From Trichomonas vaginalis G3 (lineage: Eukaryota > Parabasalia > Trichomonadida > Trichomonadidae): 64,000 nucleotides of DNA. The position numbers and the translations under genes are program-made. The first letter of the stretch is position 1. Every line of letters starts with the position of its first letter. Of this stretch, positions 51,379 to 61,856 are shown in pieces. The stretch covers positions 5,092,252-5,156,251 of the forward strand of contig NC_067207.1 in NCBI RefSeq assembly GCF_026262505.1, given 5' to 3'. The notes beneath the pieces were generated by a model. That model made no database searches, had not been told where the DNA came from, and saw only the letters and a list, made by a program, of their open reading frames with translations.

Positions 51379-52298
51379 ATGTTAAGCATCTTCCTTGCCC
51401 ATTCGCTTTCGTGGAACGATGAAGCATTGACTGTTGCTATGGAAGTATATTTCCGTGGAACAGGCGATGATGGGAAGAATTTTATCAAACAGCTTTTGAG
51501 CATCACAGGCGAGAATTTAGACAGACTCTCATTGTTCGGATCATGGATAGACTATGTTGAACGTGCCCCATTTAACACAAAATGCTTCAATCATTGGAGA
51601 TCAACTAAAAAAGGAATTCCAAAAGGTTCTAAAAACTACACTACTGAAGATTTAGATTCTATGTTAGCATCATTTGAAAAGAGTCTCTTACCACAAACAA
51701 TAACAGGTGCTTGGACAACAATTACAGCGTATAAATCATACTTTGCTTTATACTTAGAAGCTTTCGATCCAACAAATGTTGCAAACTACCACTCTGATCA
51801 ATTCATTGATGGAGATAATAACGGTAGAGATTTTATCGTTGAATATAATGGGTCAAAAAAAATCTTCATGATTTCTGGGGATCATTATGCGGACAACTGA
51901 ATAACCATTACCCATTCACTGCAGATGCATGGGCAGAAATTGATCAATTCACTTACGAAATTTCAAAAGATCATGGCAACGCACCAAGATTAGATACAAT
52001 CAATGACGTATTCAACCAATCATTGGATACAGCTATCCGCTCAGTTTATGAGAATGTTGAGTATGGAAAGCCTTTGAGCAATAATTATATTGAAAAATGT
52101 CGCGCTGTTGCTCCAAAACTTCTTGCTAGTGCTGCTTACTCACTTGCTAAGAAGCAAAAGAGTATCTTATTACCACCAATTAGCGCAGTTAGATATGACC
52201 AACCAATATCTCAACTCTTAGCTTTAGGTTACTGCGTAATGTTTATTTTGTTACCAGCTGCTATATTCCTTGGTGTCAAGTCATTCTGCCATCATTAA
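51379..52298 (+). CDS. S1/P1-nuclease-family protein, membrane-anchored, degenerate active site (one frameshift)
   Basis: The frame is continuous except for one break in a run of eight A at about 51856; NLHDFWGSLCG then continues in the next frame to 52298 (about 306 residues). A signal peptide (MLSIFLAHSLS) places Trp first in the mature chain, as in S1/P1 nucleases. SWIDYVER and FNHW match the W-D and His metal sites, and YHSDQFIDGDNNGRDF is the conserved central block. However, the His near the N-terminus and the GDIHQPLH-type His residues are absent (EAFDPTNVAN), and NLHxxWD ends in Gly. A C-terminal membrane helix (ALGYCVMFILLPAAIFLGVK) anchors it. It is likely a secreted or surface pseudonuclease. 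Confidence 0.75.
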
Positions 52299-53043
52299 GG
52301 AAAAATTTTGATTTAATTTTCATTCTATCATAAAGTTATATATATTTATTTACTTCCCATAAAAGTTTAATTCTATATGATTTAATCTTTTTAATATAAT
52401 TTCTCAGATTCAATTTTTATTCAATTTTGAATCCTTTTTTGAGTTGAAATGAATTACTCATTGGAAGTTTTAGTTCAGTGCACAGCAAAATCTTTATTCA
52501 GTATTCAGTAATCCAAAAACATTGAATAACATGTTTAAATAGCTTTTAATTATGTATATTATATATAAATATACATTAAACACCTAATGCTATCTAAATA
52601 ATTTACAAAATTGATTTCTGCTCTTTTCAATATTTGATGAAAAAAATGGAGATGCTCGTTATCACTACTTACAATATAACCAGGAGTTCTATAAGATATC
52701 AGCTATCTTTATGTGCTAAGATAAAAATATGAATTGAATCAAAACTCGAGTTTTTCACGAATTATTTGTCAAAACGAACAATGTAAAAAATTTAGAACCG
52801 CTAATTGTATTGAAACATAATTCATGAGAACAGTTTCCATTCCAAAAATCCAACAAATTCATTAATGGTGATCGCTTACATTCAAAAGTAATGAAAATTT
52901 TCTATTTGAAAGGTGCCATGGCGGCACAAAATATTCAATTTTGGTTTGTTCTCCTATTGCGATATATTCATAGATTCTCTTTTAAAAGTATCTTCGAAAT
53001 TAATATTCAAAAAAAGATATTTGAATGGAAACAAAAAAAGTCA
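52299..53043. other. Intergenic, nothing recognised
   Basis: AT-rich. The frame of the following gene is open back to 52891, but that part (FWFVLLLRYIHRF and similar) is not like the B56 family and I treat it as non-coding. Confidence 0.5.
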
Positions 53044-54492
53044 ATGAATAAACGACGGCTTAGTACACCTAAGCTCGTTATTCCTCGACGCAGAACCAAA
53101 TCACAAAATTTATCACCAAGTTCCCTTAAGCCTCTACCTGATACTCTTCCTAATGTTAAAACTCAACCCGTTTCTGATCCAGAAATGGAAAATATCAAAG
53201 TATCATATACATCACATCGTAATTTTTCTAAAAACGATATAGAAATCGTATTTTCAAAACCATTTCCTGAATTACCCCCAAAAGACTGCAAATTGTATTT
53301 CAAAATTAAATGTAACGAATGCGCAAAAATTTGCGATTTCTCGAATCCGAACAAAGATACCCAAGCCAAGGCAAATAAAATATCTCTCCTAAGGCATATC
53401 ATATCAAGTTACCAAATACCTCATATTGCGAGGTCGTTATCTCAAGATCTAATACAGGAATTCTACAATATGATTAGCAGTAATTTATTTCGCGAGTTTC
53501 CACCTGTTAAAATCATCGATCTCCATGACGGATCAATCCCAGATGTCCAGGATGCTTCTTGGACACATTTATCTATCATTTACGAAGCGCTAAATGGAAT
53601 GATAGATATAAGTAACGCTCCAGACTTCCCACCTAACTTTATTGCGAATATTGCAAGAAATTTTTACTCATTTGATAGTCGCGAAAGGCAGCAAGTCTGC
53701 AATACACTAATAGCCATAAGCAATAAATTTCCTCAATGCAGAGTCCATATAAGAAAACGTATCGTTGACATTTTATCTTCGAATTATTGCGCTTCAGCAA
53801 TTCTCGATTGGATGCTCAGTTACGCTAATGGATTAAGCATACCATTAAAGCAAGATTCCATTGACATGTTTATGAAAGTTTTACTTCCATTACATACTTT
53901 ACCAAATTTCTGCGATTATTCAAAACAAATACAAGTTCTGATGTATACATTCATTGTTAAGCAGCCAGAGCTATTCGCCTACGTCGCAAATTTTATAATT
54001 GTTCATTGGCCAATTGCGAACGTTTATAAGCAAGTTGCATTCATTGATGAGCTCGATATTATATTCTCCAAGTACTCACAAGCCAGTCAGACGCAACATT
54101 TCCAAATGTTCTTTAAATTTTTATGCAATTTATTATCAGATCAAAGTTACCAAGTAACTGACAAGGTTATGACTGTATTATCGAATAAGGGATATTATCC
54201 AATCATTAAAGACCACTCAAATGGTATAATTTTCAATTTAGTTACAGCATTACTTGATACATCTGCAAACCATTGGAGTACTGATGTTCGGAAGAAGTCC
54301 TGTACATCACTAGCGTTATTAGAATCATACGACGCTAACAGTTATAAGAAATCAGTTGAAGCCCAAAAAATTATGAACACAAGAAGGAAAGCACAGTTAG
54401 GATTATGCAAATCAACATGGCAAAGAGTAATTGATGAGGCAAGAAGTAATAATAAGTCAATTGCTCATGTTAATATTGATCTTGTTGATTAG
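53044..54492 (+). CDS. PP2A regulatory subunit B56 (B')
   Basis: The 482-residue protein from ATG 53044 (MNKRRLSTPKL) has a basic Ser/Pro-rich N-terminus and then the HEAT-like B56 solenoid. Landmarks are 'LFREFPPV', 'DASWTHLSIIYEAL', 'FYSFDSRERQQVCNTLIAI', FPQCRVHIRKRIVDIL, the 'LLPLHTLPNFCDYSKQIQVL' block, 'IVHWPIANVYKQVAFIDELD' and the C-terminal 'HWSTDVRKKSCTSLAL'. It directs protein phosphatase 2A to substrates carrying LxxIxE motifs. The frame is open upstream to 52891, but conservation begins after 53044. It looks intact. Confidence 0.9.
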   Translation: MNKRRLSTPKLVIPRRRTKSQNLSPSSLKPLPDTLPNVKTQPVSDPEMENIKVSYTSHRNFSKNDIEIVFSKPFPELPPKDCKLYFKIKCNECAKICDFSNPNKDTQAKANKISLLRHIISSYQIPHIARSLSQDLIQEFYNMISSNLFREFPPVKIIDLHDGSIPDVQDASWTHLSIIYEALNGMIDISNAPDFPPNFIANIARNFYSFDSRERQQVCNTLIAISNKFPQCRVHIRKRIVDILSSNYCASAILDWMLSYANGLSIPLKQDSIDMFMKVLLPLHTLPNFCDYSKQIQVLMYTFIVKQPELFAYVANFIIVHWPIANVYKQVAFIDELDIIFSKYSQASQTQHFQMFFKFLCNLLSDQSYQVTDKVMTVLSNKGYYPIIKDHSNGIIFNLVTALLDTSANHWSTDVRKKSCTSLALLESYDANSYKKSVEAQKIMNTRRKAQLGLCKSTWQRVIDEARSNNKSIAHVNIDLVD

Positions 54493-54658
54493 AAAATATA
54501 TTTGTTTTTGTTTTTATGTTTTTTGTTTTGTATTGTTAAATTAGAGTTGTATATGAGAAATTTTTAAAGAATTTTAAAATAATATTTTTATATTTTATGA
54601 AAAATATAACATTTATATATACAAATACAACATAACAAACAGAAAAGCTCGAATATGA

Positions 54659-55333
54659 TCACTCGGCCTTTAATTTGTCTGTTTTTGGTTCTTCTTCATT
54701 ATTTAATTTCTTCAACTCTTCGCGCTCTTCAAATTTTTGAACAGGAGCTTTTTGGGCCTTCTTAGATTCAGCTTTGTAGCTGAGAATAGAGTTGTAAATC
54801 ATGAAACACTGGAATAAGATTAATATTCCAATTACTACGAATATATGCCATGGCTCGAGGAAGAAATTGAAAGTACTAACTTTACGGTGGCGTTTAGCAA
54901 TTAATTTTATTTGTTCACCATCAGTTCCTTGATATTGAACGAGAATGTCATTTTCGATAGTAAATTTTGCATTAAATGCATCTGATTTAACGATGATTTC
55001 TTTTGCGAGGAATTCCATTGTAAAAGAACCTTCTAAATTATCGATAAAGTTTCCTTTTCCTGTTTGATTATTAAAAATTACAGAATAGTATTGACTATCA
55101 GTTAATAATTTCGCATCTTTATAGTAATCGTTTTTCCAAATCGTTGCTGTATAATGATTTTCTTCATTTGCCAAAGGAACAACGGAAGCAGTATAAAGTG
55201 GACCTGGTTCTTGCTGTCCTGGAGTGAGAACATCCCATTCACCAACCAATTCTTTTTCAATATTGATAGATCTTGCAAATATTGTAAAAAAGAACATTTT
55301 GCAAATAAAAAGTGACATTTTAAAAAGTATCAT
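54659..55333 (-). CDS. Type I membrane protein, unidentified
   Basis: A 224-residue ORF (the Met at residue 6, 55318, is an equal start) with an N-terminal signal peptide (MSLFICKMFFFTIFARS). A lumenal beta-rich domain of about 145 residues starts at 'GEWDVLTPGQQEPG' and includes one N-glycosylation site, NNQT. A single membrane helix (HIFVVIGILILFQCFMIYNS) and a charged cytosolic tail rich in Lys/Glu complete it. The topology fits an ER or early-secretory membrane protein. I do not recognise the family. Confidence 0.65.
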   Translation of the reverse strand: MILFKMSLFICKMFFFTIFARSINIEKELVGEWDVLTPGQQEPGPLYTASVVPLANEENHYTATIWKNDYYKDAKLLTDSQYYSVIFNNQTGKGNFIDNLEGSFTMEFLAKEIIVKSDAFNAKFTIENDILVQYQGTDGEQIKLIAKRHRKVSTFNFFLEPWHIFVVIGILILFQCFMIYNSILSYKAESKKAQKAPVQKFEEREELKKLNNEEEPKTDKLKAE

Positions 55334-55595
55334 TTTTCTACGGTCATAGAATCAAATTTATTAAGAAATAACTTTGAAAACAAAACACATACAAATGCAC
55401 AAACCATTTATTAGAGTTAGATAAAATTTGCTATTTCGGATTTTGAATCGATTTCATTGGCTCATCCATGAGCAGCACATATTTATTAATTGAAAAACAG
55501 AAAGATTCATATTTTTGTGTCGGCTTATGTAGTGAGGCGTTCATCTGTTGTAATTGGCGATTTTTGCATACGTTTAGAAAATCAAACATTTCTCC

Positions 55596-56588
55596 ATGGA
55601 AGTATCTTTACGCACAATCTCAGGAGTTACTTATAAACAAGCTGTTGAGCCAACAACAACTATTGCAGAACTTAAAGTACTTGTTTCTGAAAAGGCTAAT
55701 GTTGCTCCAGAAGGAATTAAACTTATTTATTCTGCCAAGTTTTTAGATGATTCTAAAACAATAGCCGAATCTAACATTCAACCAGGACAAGCTATAATCA
55801 TGCACGTTCAAAGTTCTAAAAATGCAAAGCAACCACAAAAGAAATCATCAGAAAAGAGAAAATCACCTAAAAAGGAGTCTCCAATTAAGGTTCAAGAAGC
55901 TGCTGCTCCAGCACCAACTCAGCCTAAGGAGGAAGCTACACAAAAGCCTGAACAACCTGGCCATTCTATGGTAGCTCCTTTACCAGAGCTTGAAGCAAAG
56001 CATCAGCTTGTTGATCCTCCAAACTTTAATGCTTTAGTTCAGACACTTACAGAAATGGGATTTTCCGAAGGTGATGCAGCTCATGCTTTAAGAGCAGCTG
56101 TTTACAATCCAGATAGAGCCGCAGAGTTCCTCTTAACAAATTATATTCCAGAGATGCCACAGTTATATGATCCGAATGATTTGGCAAATGAAGAAGAAGA
56201 TTATGATGATGACGATAATTCTGATGAGGAAGATGATGAACAAGCATCAACTCTTCAGTTTTTACGTCAATTACATCAGAATCCAGAGTTACTTCCAATT
56301 TATCTCAAAGATTTAGCTGATAACAATCCAGCTGTTGCCCCTCTCATTCGTAATGACCCAGCTTCATTCCTTGTATCCTTAGGTGTTAATCCTTCAGAGT
56401 TTGATTTATCATCACTTAAGCATAAATCAGAATTCGAAACTCTGATGGAAAAGTTCACAGAAGAAGAGCAGAAAGCTATTCATAGGCTTGAAAAGCTCGG
56501 ATTCGATACCACCGATGTCATTCAAGTATTCGAAGCTTGTGATAGAGACGAAAATCTCACAAAATCATGTTTGGAACAAATGAAATAA
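55596..56588 (+). CDS. RAD23: RAD23, ubiquitin-receptor / DNA-repair shuttle
   Basis: The domain order is diagnostic: an N-terminal ubiquitin-like domain (1-72), a Lys/Pro/Glu linker, UBA1 (about 144-183, LTEMGFSEGDAAHALRAAVY), an acidic stretch (198-215), an XPC-binding/STI1 domain (about 219-268, LRQLHQNPELLPIYLKDLA) and UBA2 (about 289-330, LEKLGFDTTDVIQVFEA). RAD23 delivers ubiquitinated proteins to the proteasome and stabilises XPC/Rad4 in nucleotide-excision repair. At 330 residues it is close to the usual size. The frame is intact. Confidence 0.92.
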   Translation: MEVSLRTISGVTYKQAVEPTTTIAELKVLVSEKANVAPEGIKLIYSAKFLDDSKTIAESNIQPGQAIIMHVQSSKNAKQPQKKSSEKRKSPKKESPIKVQEAAAPAPTQPKEEATQKPEQPGHSMVAPLPELEAKHQLVDPPNFNALVQTLTEMGFSEGDAAHALRAAVYNPDRAAEFLLTNYIPEMPQLYDPNDLANEEEDYDDDDNSDEEDDEQASTLQFLRQLHQNPELLPIYLKDLADNNPAVAPLIRNDPASFLVSLGVNPSEFDLSSLKHKSEFETLMEKFTEEEQKAIHRLEKLGFDTTDVIQVFEACDRDENLTKSCLEQMK

Positions 56589-56835
56589 AATATATTATCC
56601 AGTGTACAAATAAATATTCACTTTATATGCTATAACTATTAATTCAAAAAGACAATTTTTTTATATCTTAGGAAATATCTTTTTGAAATTTAGCAACATA
56701 AAGGATTACTTAAGGTAAAAGTTTTGTAGCTATATAGTAAAGATTAAAAAAATGAAATCATTTTTTTTTTGTAATAATCGATTTTAAAAAAAGTGTATAT
56801 TATTGCTTTTGAAATCAATAAACTGTTCGGTTTAT

Positions 56836-57150
56836 TTAGAAATCGAACATGTCGCCAAGATCGAGTGGGGCAGCTGGCTCTTCTTCCTTGACTTCCTCCT
56901 TTGGAGCTTCAGCAGCGGCAGCAGCTGGAGCAGCACCGGCGGCTGGGGCAGCAGCACCACCGAGGCTAACATTCTTGATTAAATCGGAAACGTTGGCCTT
57001 CTTGAAATAATCGGCATAAAGATTCATCCAGAACTCGTCGACCTTAAGGCCAGAGGCAGCAACAACCTTAGCGAGGGATTCAGCATTGATTTCCTTTTCG
57101 CCATCGTTGAGGATGAGAGCGGCATAAACGCAGGCAAGATCAGCAGACAT
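56836..57150 (-). CDS. RPLP1: 60S acidic ribosomal protein P1
   Basis: It encodes 104 residues from ATG 57150 (MSADLACVYAALILNDGEKE), with the P1 N-terminal helical domain, an Ala/Pro/Gly hinge (GAAAPAAGAAPAAAAAEAP) and an acidic tail. It forms the lateral stalk with P0 and P2 and recruits translation GTPases. The C-terminal end is LDLGDMFDF rather than the usual eukaryotic MGFGLFD. Codons are GC-ending, unlike most neighbours, in line with very high expression. The open frame extends slightly upstream, but only with a non-ATG codon. Confidence 0.92.
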   Translation of the reverse strand: MSADLACVYAALILNDGEKEINAESLAKVVAASGLKVDEFWMNLYADYFKKANVSDLIKNVSLGGAAAPAAGAAPAAAAAEAPKEEVKEEEPAAPLDLGDMFDF

Positions 57151-57514
57151 TGCAAAGGCCGACCACAACTAACCGTCAAATTTATCGTCACGCTCTGGTA
57201 CAAAAATTTCATCAAAGAAAGATTAGTATTATTACCACATTTATTAGAGTGTTCATAAAAGAATAAAAGAGCTATGTTATTTCGAAATTTTTGGTTATAC
57301 ATTTTGATTGGATGAACTTAGAACCATTTAATGAGAATAGGGGTTTATATTTCTGAAAAATAGCAAATTTGGTACATATCATGATGAAAGATTTTATTAT
57401 CAATATCATTTCTCTCAATAATTATTAAATTTTGATGCTTTGATGTTATGAACTGCCTTAAATCTCATTGTTAATTGATATGAATGAATAAAAAATACTA
57501 TTTTTCATGAAACG
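57151..57514. other. Divergent promoter region
   Basis: 364 bp between the P1 gene and the alpha-solenoid gene. No clear Inr for P1; TTTTTCATGAAA lies just before 57515. Confidence 0.4.
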
Positions 57515-58855
57515 ATGCAACCAATTCCAATCACCAATCATCTAGAGCAAACTGAGCTTGCAGTACCAGAACAAATATCATTAAAAACTACAAACAAATA
57601 TGATGAACTAATGCATGCGTGTTTAAATGAAATCGTTGAAGGTGAATCACAAGAAGTATTGCTTGCATGCATCAAGATTCAAAAAATTCTCAAAAATATG
57701 ACTCCATATGATGCAATTAAAATAGGTTTGCATGAATTTCTTATAAACACATTTGATCCAACTCAAGATATTCAAATCATTATTATTAAAATAGAAATAT
57801 TAACAACAATATCATGCGGAAAACTAGAGAATGCAACACAATTTTGTAATGATTGTTTTTTAAAGACATTGATCGATTTGGATGCAAATCTCCATTATTC
57901 TTATGGATTGTCAATTCTTCAACTTATTATTAATTTGATTTTAGATTCATTCATTGGTATTGATATTTTTGTTGCTCTGAAGAAATTAAATTTTATTGAT
58001 CATTTATTGTTTAAATTAACACAATTGGATGATGTAATCAATTTTGACATCGATGATACTATGCAGGAAAGGCTTTCTTATGTTAATTGTCTAGTTTATT
58101 TATTATTGATTTTTATTCAACGAGAAGATCAGGGAAATCTCCCAATTTATTCAAGTTTCATTATACATCTAGTTCCACTATTCAAACCAAATATCGGGAT
58201 TGAAATCCTCAACAATTTGTTTCTAATTTTCAGATTTTTTGTTTCAAACGAAGAAACATTAAAAATATGCAAGGAGTTAGACTTTGAGCAAATTGTTATT
58301 AGATATATTGAAAATATTGATGAAGTTTTAACCGATGATTTTATATCTTTTTTATTATCTTATGTTAATGCAGAAGGAAGTTATATATTAAATGCTGTTA
58401 CTCTTAATCACTTATTATCTGATATTTCCAATAGAGAAGGTAGTTATCAAATGGATGTTATGAAAATATTTTTATTCATTGCAAAGAATAACTCAGATCT
58501 TTTCTTACAATCAAATTTCATTGAAACAATTCTCGAGAACATTGAATTTATTTCACCAATAGCTAAAATAATAGCTTGTACAGCTATTCTTATTGTCATT
58601 AGGTATCTAAGTACAAACAATAGAGAATCAATAATGAATCAGTTAGTTCGTCTCATAACAGATGTTTTATCTTCGGAAATTACTGAATATCATTTAGACT
58701 TTCTCAAGTCAATTGAAATGAATTTAGATTGCCAAGAATTATTGTCATTAATCTATCAAGTGCCATTGATTGATGAATCTTTTGAAAGCTTGATTGATAT
58801 ATCCGGTGAAATTGGAACAGTTGCTGAAATCATTTTTAATCGATTAATAAAGTAA
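57515..58855 (+). CDS. Alpha-solenoid (ARM-like) protein, unidentified
   Basis: A 446-residue, almost fully helical protein with regularly spaced Leu/Ile/Val-rich helices (YGLSILQLIINLILDS, IGIEILNNLFLIFRFF) in the manner of Armadillo/HEAT repeats. No signal or membrane segment stands out beyond the hydrophobic helices. The N-terminal 'KYDELMHACLNEIVEGESQEVLLACIKIQKIL' resembles the first repeats of importin-alpha-like proteins, but no karyopherin motif is certain. The role is unknown. Confidence 0.65.
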   Translation: MQPIPITNHLEQTELAVPEQISLKTTNKYDELMHACLNEIVEGESQEVLLACIKIQKILKNMTPYDAIKIGLHEFLINTFDPTQDIQIIIIKIEILTTISCGKLENATQFCNDCFLKTLIDLDANLHYSYGLSILQLIINLILDSFIGIDIFVALKKLNFIDHLLFKLTQLDDVINFDIDDTMQERLSYVNCLVYLLLIFIQREDQGNLPIYSSFIIHLVPLFKPNIGIEILNNLFLIFRFFVSNEETLKICKELDFEQIVIRYIENIDEVLTDDFISFLLSYVNAEGSYILNAVTLNHLLSDISNREGSYQMDVMKIFLFIAKNNSDLFLQSNFIETILENIEFISPIAKIIACTAILIVIRYLSTNNRESIMNQLVRLITDVLSSEITEYHLDFLKSIEMNLDCQELLSLIYQVPLIDESFESLIDISGEIGTVAEIIFNRLIK

Positions 58856-59501
58856 TATATGTTAACATTTATTATTAATTTCAGGATTTCAATTTTGATA
58901 TCAAATACTTGCATTTCTATATAGTTCAAAGATGCATTTTTGCAGCCATATTAAAAGAAGTTCGATTTATTCTTAAATTCATATTATAAGAAGTGATTCC
59001 ATTCCCAACATTAACAGTATAGCTAATCTGTTCATTCTGAGAAATACTTGGGATTAGGAATGCATGTATCTATAAATATATTATTCCTCTCAGCAGTATT
59101 CATTTTCCTAATTATGTTTATCATGAATAAATAGCAGTATTGCATATCTGATTCAATATAATTTGAATAGATTCGAATTCAGTTAATTCATGTTCATATT
59201 TTCATCATAAAACTAAATGGATTTTTCAATATAAGCATGTTTATTAATCATAAACTATTATCATTCTACATATGCAGATAGTAAAGCCTACGTTTCATGT
59301 ATGCATTCTCGAAATATAAGATAATTATATTTACTGAATAAGCACTTTCGAATAAATGTAGCCAGAATTTGAAACCACTCTTAAATATACGATTTTTCAA
59401 CTATTTAAACAGCAGCTTCCAAAGAACATGAGAATGAAGTACATTCAATTTTTTTTGTGAACCGTCTCAAATTTTGAAATTTTATAAATTCTTAAAAATT
59501 A
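58856..59501. other. Intergenic, nothing recognised
   Basis: About 650 bp AT-rich, no gene or repeat seen. Confidence 0.5.
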
Positions 59502-59510
59502 TCAATTATA
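59502..59510 (+). promoter_or_regulatory. Inr-like TCA just before ATG
   Basis: TCAATTATA directly precedes ATG 59511; initiation at the A of TCA gives a 7-nt leader, usual in trichomonads. Confidence 0.4.
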
Positions 59511-61856
59511 ATGTATTTTACATCATGCTTTATTGAATCTGTTGAAAGCCAGACACCAAAACAAGAAACTCTCGAATTTTTAGCAAATTTAAATGAAGAA
59601 TGTCCAGAAAAATATTTGATTGGTCTAATTTCAATTATCAATGACAGTCAAATGAGCGATAAAACGCGAATCAGCGCTATAAAATCATTGTCAGTTCCAT
59701 TTAAGACCAGAGATGGCTTTTGTACCAAGCAAAATCCCGACTTACACAATCATCTTTCAGAAATTTACGACATTTTGAAGCAATATTTACACATTGACAA
59801 TGACCTTGGTAGTGTATGTCGATCAATATTCATAACTCTTTTTAATTTACTTAGTTCTGATGAACAAAAAATTATTATTGAAAATATTATTGAAATAATC
59901 GACCAAAACACAGATGTTTCTCCAATAATAAAGATGTTTAGTGATGCTGGATTCACTATACTAAATTTACTCGAACCAGAAACAATTTGGAAAATTATCA
60001 AATCAAAAAATGATGAAAAGGTCACAAGAATAGGTTTAACATTATTTAATGATATGTTCTTTTCTAGCGACGACCAAGTTTTACATGAAATTATTAGTGA
60101 ATTAATTGTGAATTCATTAGAAAATTTTCCAGAAGAAATTACAGAATTTCTAGTATACTATAGCTCAGAATATCATGATGAGATCAAAGAGATCATTCCA
60201 CAGATAGCAGAACTATTTTTTTCTTCAGATGAAAAATATTTAATTTATTCAAAAATTTTATTCAAGTATATGGATGTTTTCATTGACAATTATGATAATG
60301 AGCCAATAATAAGGCGTCTAATCAGTTTGCTAGCTTTAGATCCAGAAAAACCTGAATTTCAATATTTTTCAGAATATATTTTGAAGTTTTTGGATTTCAG
60401 TGTGAACGGAATACGTACATCAAAATGGGAATTGCCGATATCTGATCAAATTCAGTTAGGTCAATACGTTGAAAAAGAAAAAATGCAAAAATATAATGAA
60501 ATTTCGCAACAATTATTTTCACAATTAATGAACATTATTCTTGAGTTTTTAAACAGTGGAACGAAAGAAGGAATAGTTTGTGGCATTAACGCATATCTTA
60601 TTTTGTATAATTTCAATCAACAAGTAACAAATGAAATTTTTTCTTCAGAAAATTTACTTTCTTATTTCCCTGATTTAGATAAAGATTTCATGATTTTGTA
60701 TTCAAAAACAATCTCAAACATTGATTTAATGGATGAAGAACATCTAAACCAAATTCTTAAGATGGCATATAGTGAAGACAAAGATATAAGAAATGCAGGA
60801 TGTTCGGCAATTGAAAAATTAGTATCGAAGAAAAATGAAGATTTAACAATTGAAATTTGGAAGAATTTATCAAGTTTTGAGTGTGAAAATGAAGAAATTG
60901 TTATTGATATAATGGAAACAATGGTTGATATCAGCAAAAATATAAATAGCGAGATAAGTTTAGCTTTAATTCCTGATTTATTCAAAACAACTACAAATTT
61001 ATTTGAAAATCAACCAGAAAGTATGATTTTCAACAAATTTATTGGAATATTGGGAAACTTTATGAAGAATGCAGGAAAACAGATTGTTGAATATGCAGAA
61101 GATATTATTAATTTCGCTGCTTCTATCATTGATGATTACGAAGAAGATTCATTGTTTATTTTTGATTGCATCATCGAAATATTTGGCGAAGAAAGTGGAA
61201 ATATAATTGAAATGTGTGCTGATTTCGTAATTAAGAAACTTCAAGGGAATGATTCAATAATGTTTACATTAAATTTGGTCAATCTTATTTATTCTATTGT
61301 TAAAAATCTTAACAATGAAGAGAAACTGATTGAAATATGGATGTCAATTATTCCTTTCTATAAAGGAATTTCAAAAGGCATGAATTCTGATTTCAAAATT
61401 GCTGATAAAATTGAGCTAATTTTAGCAGAAATATTTAGCAAATGTCCTGAGAGATCAAAGGAGCTACTTGCTCAAGCAGAAATTAGTGATTCGTACCATT
61501 TCAGTGGAAGTTATAATGATTTCAAGAAAATGGCAAAACTTTTCTCATTCCAAATGAATTATTTAATGTATAGATTCATTAACGAACAAAATGATAAAGT
61601 TAGAGATGAGATACGTAGGAAACACTTAACATTTGGACCAATAAATGATATTTACTTTATTATTACTTCAGATGAATTGAATAATGATGAAAAATCTGCC
61701 GTGTTTAATGATTTTTTGAATTTCTCTGAAACTGTTAGAGGTGAAACAAAATTTATTATTGATAGAAATTGCTTTGAACAATTCACATCATCATTCCCAG
61801 ATCTAATTGAAAGAATCAATAATACATTTCAAGCTTTAGAAAATCAAAACGACTAA
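59511..61856 (+). CDS. HEAT-repeat protein, importin-beta-like
   Basis: An intact 781-residue protein of helical pairs throughout. The N-terminal 'LEFLANLNEECPEKYLIGLISIINDSQMSDKTRISAIKSL' matches the first HEAT repeats of importin-beta-type karyopherins (fixed P, F/L and R-A-A positions). An acidic loop (DDYEED) lies in the middle. If correct it would bind Ran-GTP and carry cargo through nuclear pores. Other HEAT proteins cannot be excluded. The start is favoured by the Inr-like TCA seven bases upstream of the ATG. Confidence 0.5.
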   Translation: MYFTSCFIESVESQTPKQETLEFLANLNEECPEKYLIGLISIINDSQMSDKTRISAIKSLSVPFKTRDGFCTKQNPDLHNHLSEIYDILKQYLHIDNDLGSVCRSIFITLFNLLSSDEQKIIIENIIEIIDQNTDVSPIIKMFSDAGFTILNLLEPETIWKIIKSKNDEKVTRIGLTLFNDMFFSSDDQVLHEIISELIVNSLENFPEEITEFLVYYSSEYHDEIKEIIPQIAELFFSSDEKYLIYSKILFKYMDVFIDNYDNEPIIRRLISLLALDPEKPEFQYFSEYILKFLDFSVNGIRTSKWELPISDQIQLGQYVEKEKMQKYNEISQQLFSQLMNIILEFLNSGTKEGIVCGINAYLILYNFNQQVTNEIFSSENLLSYFPDLDKDFMILYSKTISNIDLMDEEHLNQILKMAYSEDKDIRNAGCSAIEKLVSKKNEDLTIEIWKNLSSFECENEEIVIDIMETMVDISKNINSEISLALIPDLFKTTTNLFENQPESMIFNKFIGILGNFMKNAGKQIVEYAEDIINFAASIIDDYEEDSLFIFDCIIEIFGEESGNIIEMCADFVIKKLQGNDSIMFTLNLVNLIYSIVKNLNNEEKLIEIWMSIIPFYKGISKGMNSDFKIADKIELILAEIFSKCPERSKELLAQAEISDSYHFSGSYNDFKKMAKLFSFQMNYLMYRFINEQNDKVRDEIRRKHLTFGPINDIYFIITSDELNNDEKSAVFNDFLNFSETVRGETKFIIDRNCFEQFTSSFPDLIERINNTFQALENQND

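Noticed and set aside
52891-53043. N-terminal extension of the B56 gene
   Set aside because: Open frame, but hydrophobic and unlike any B56 N-terminus; the ATG at 53044 opens the conserved protein.
57151-57302. Upstream extension or intron for the P1 gene
   Set aside because: The extension starts with a non-ATG codon, and the trichomonad 3' intron motif ACTAACACACAG is not present.
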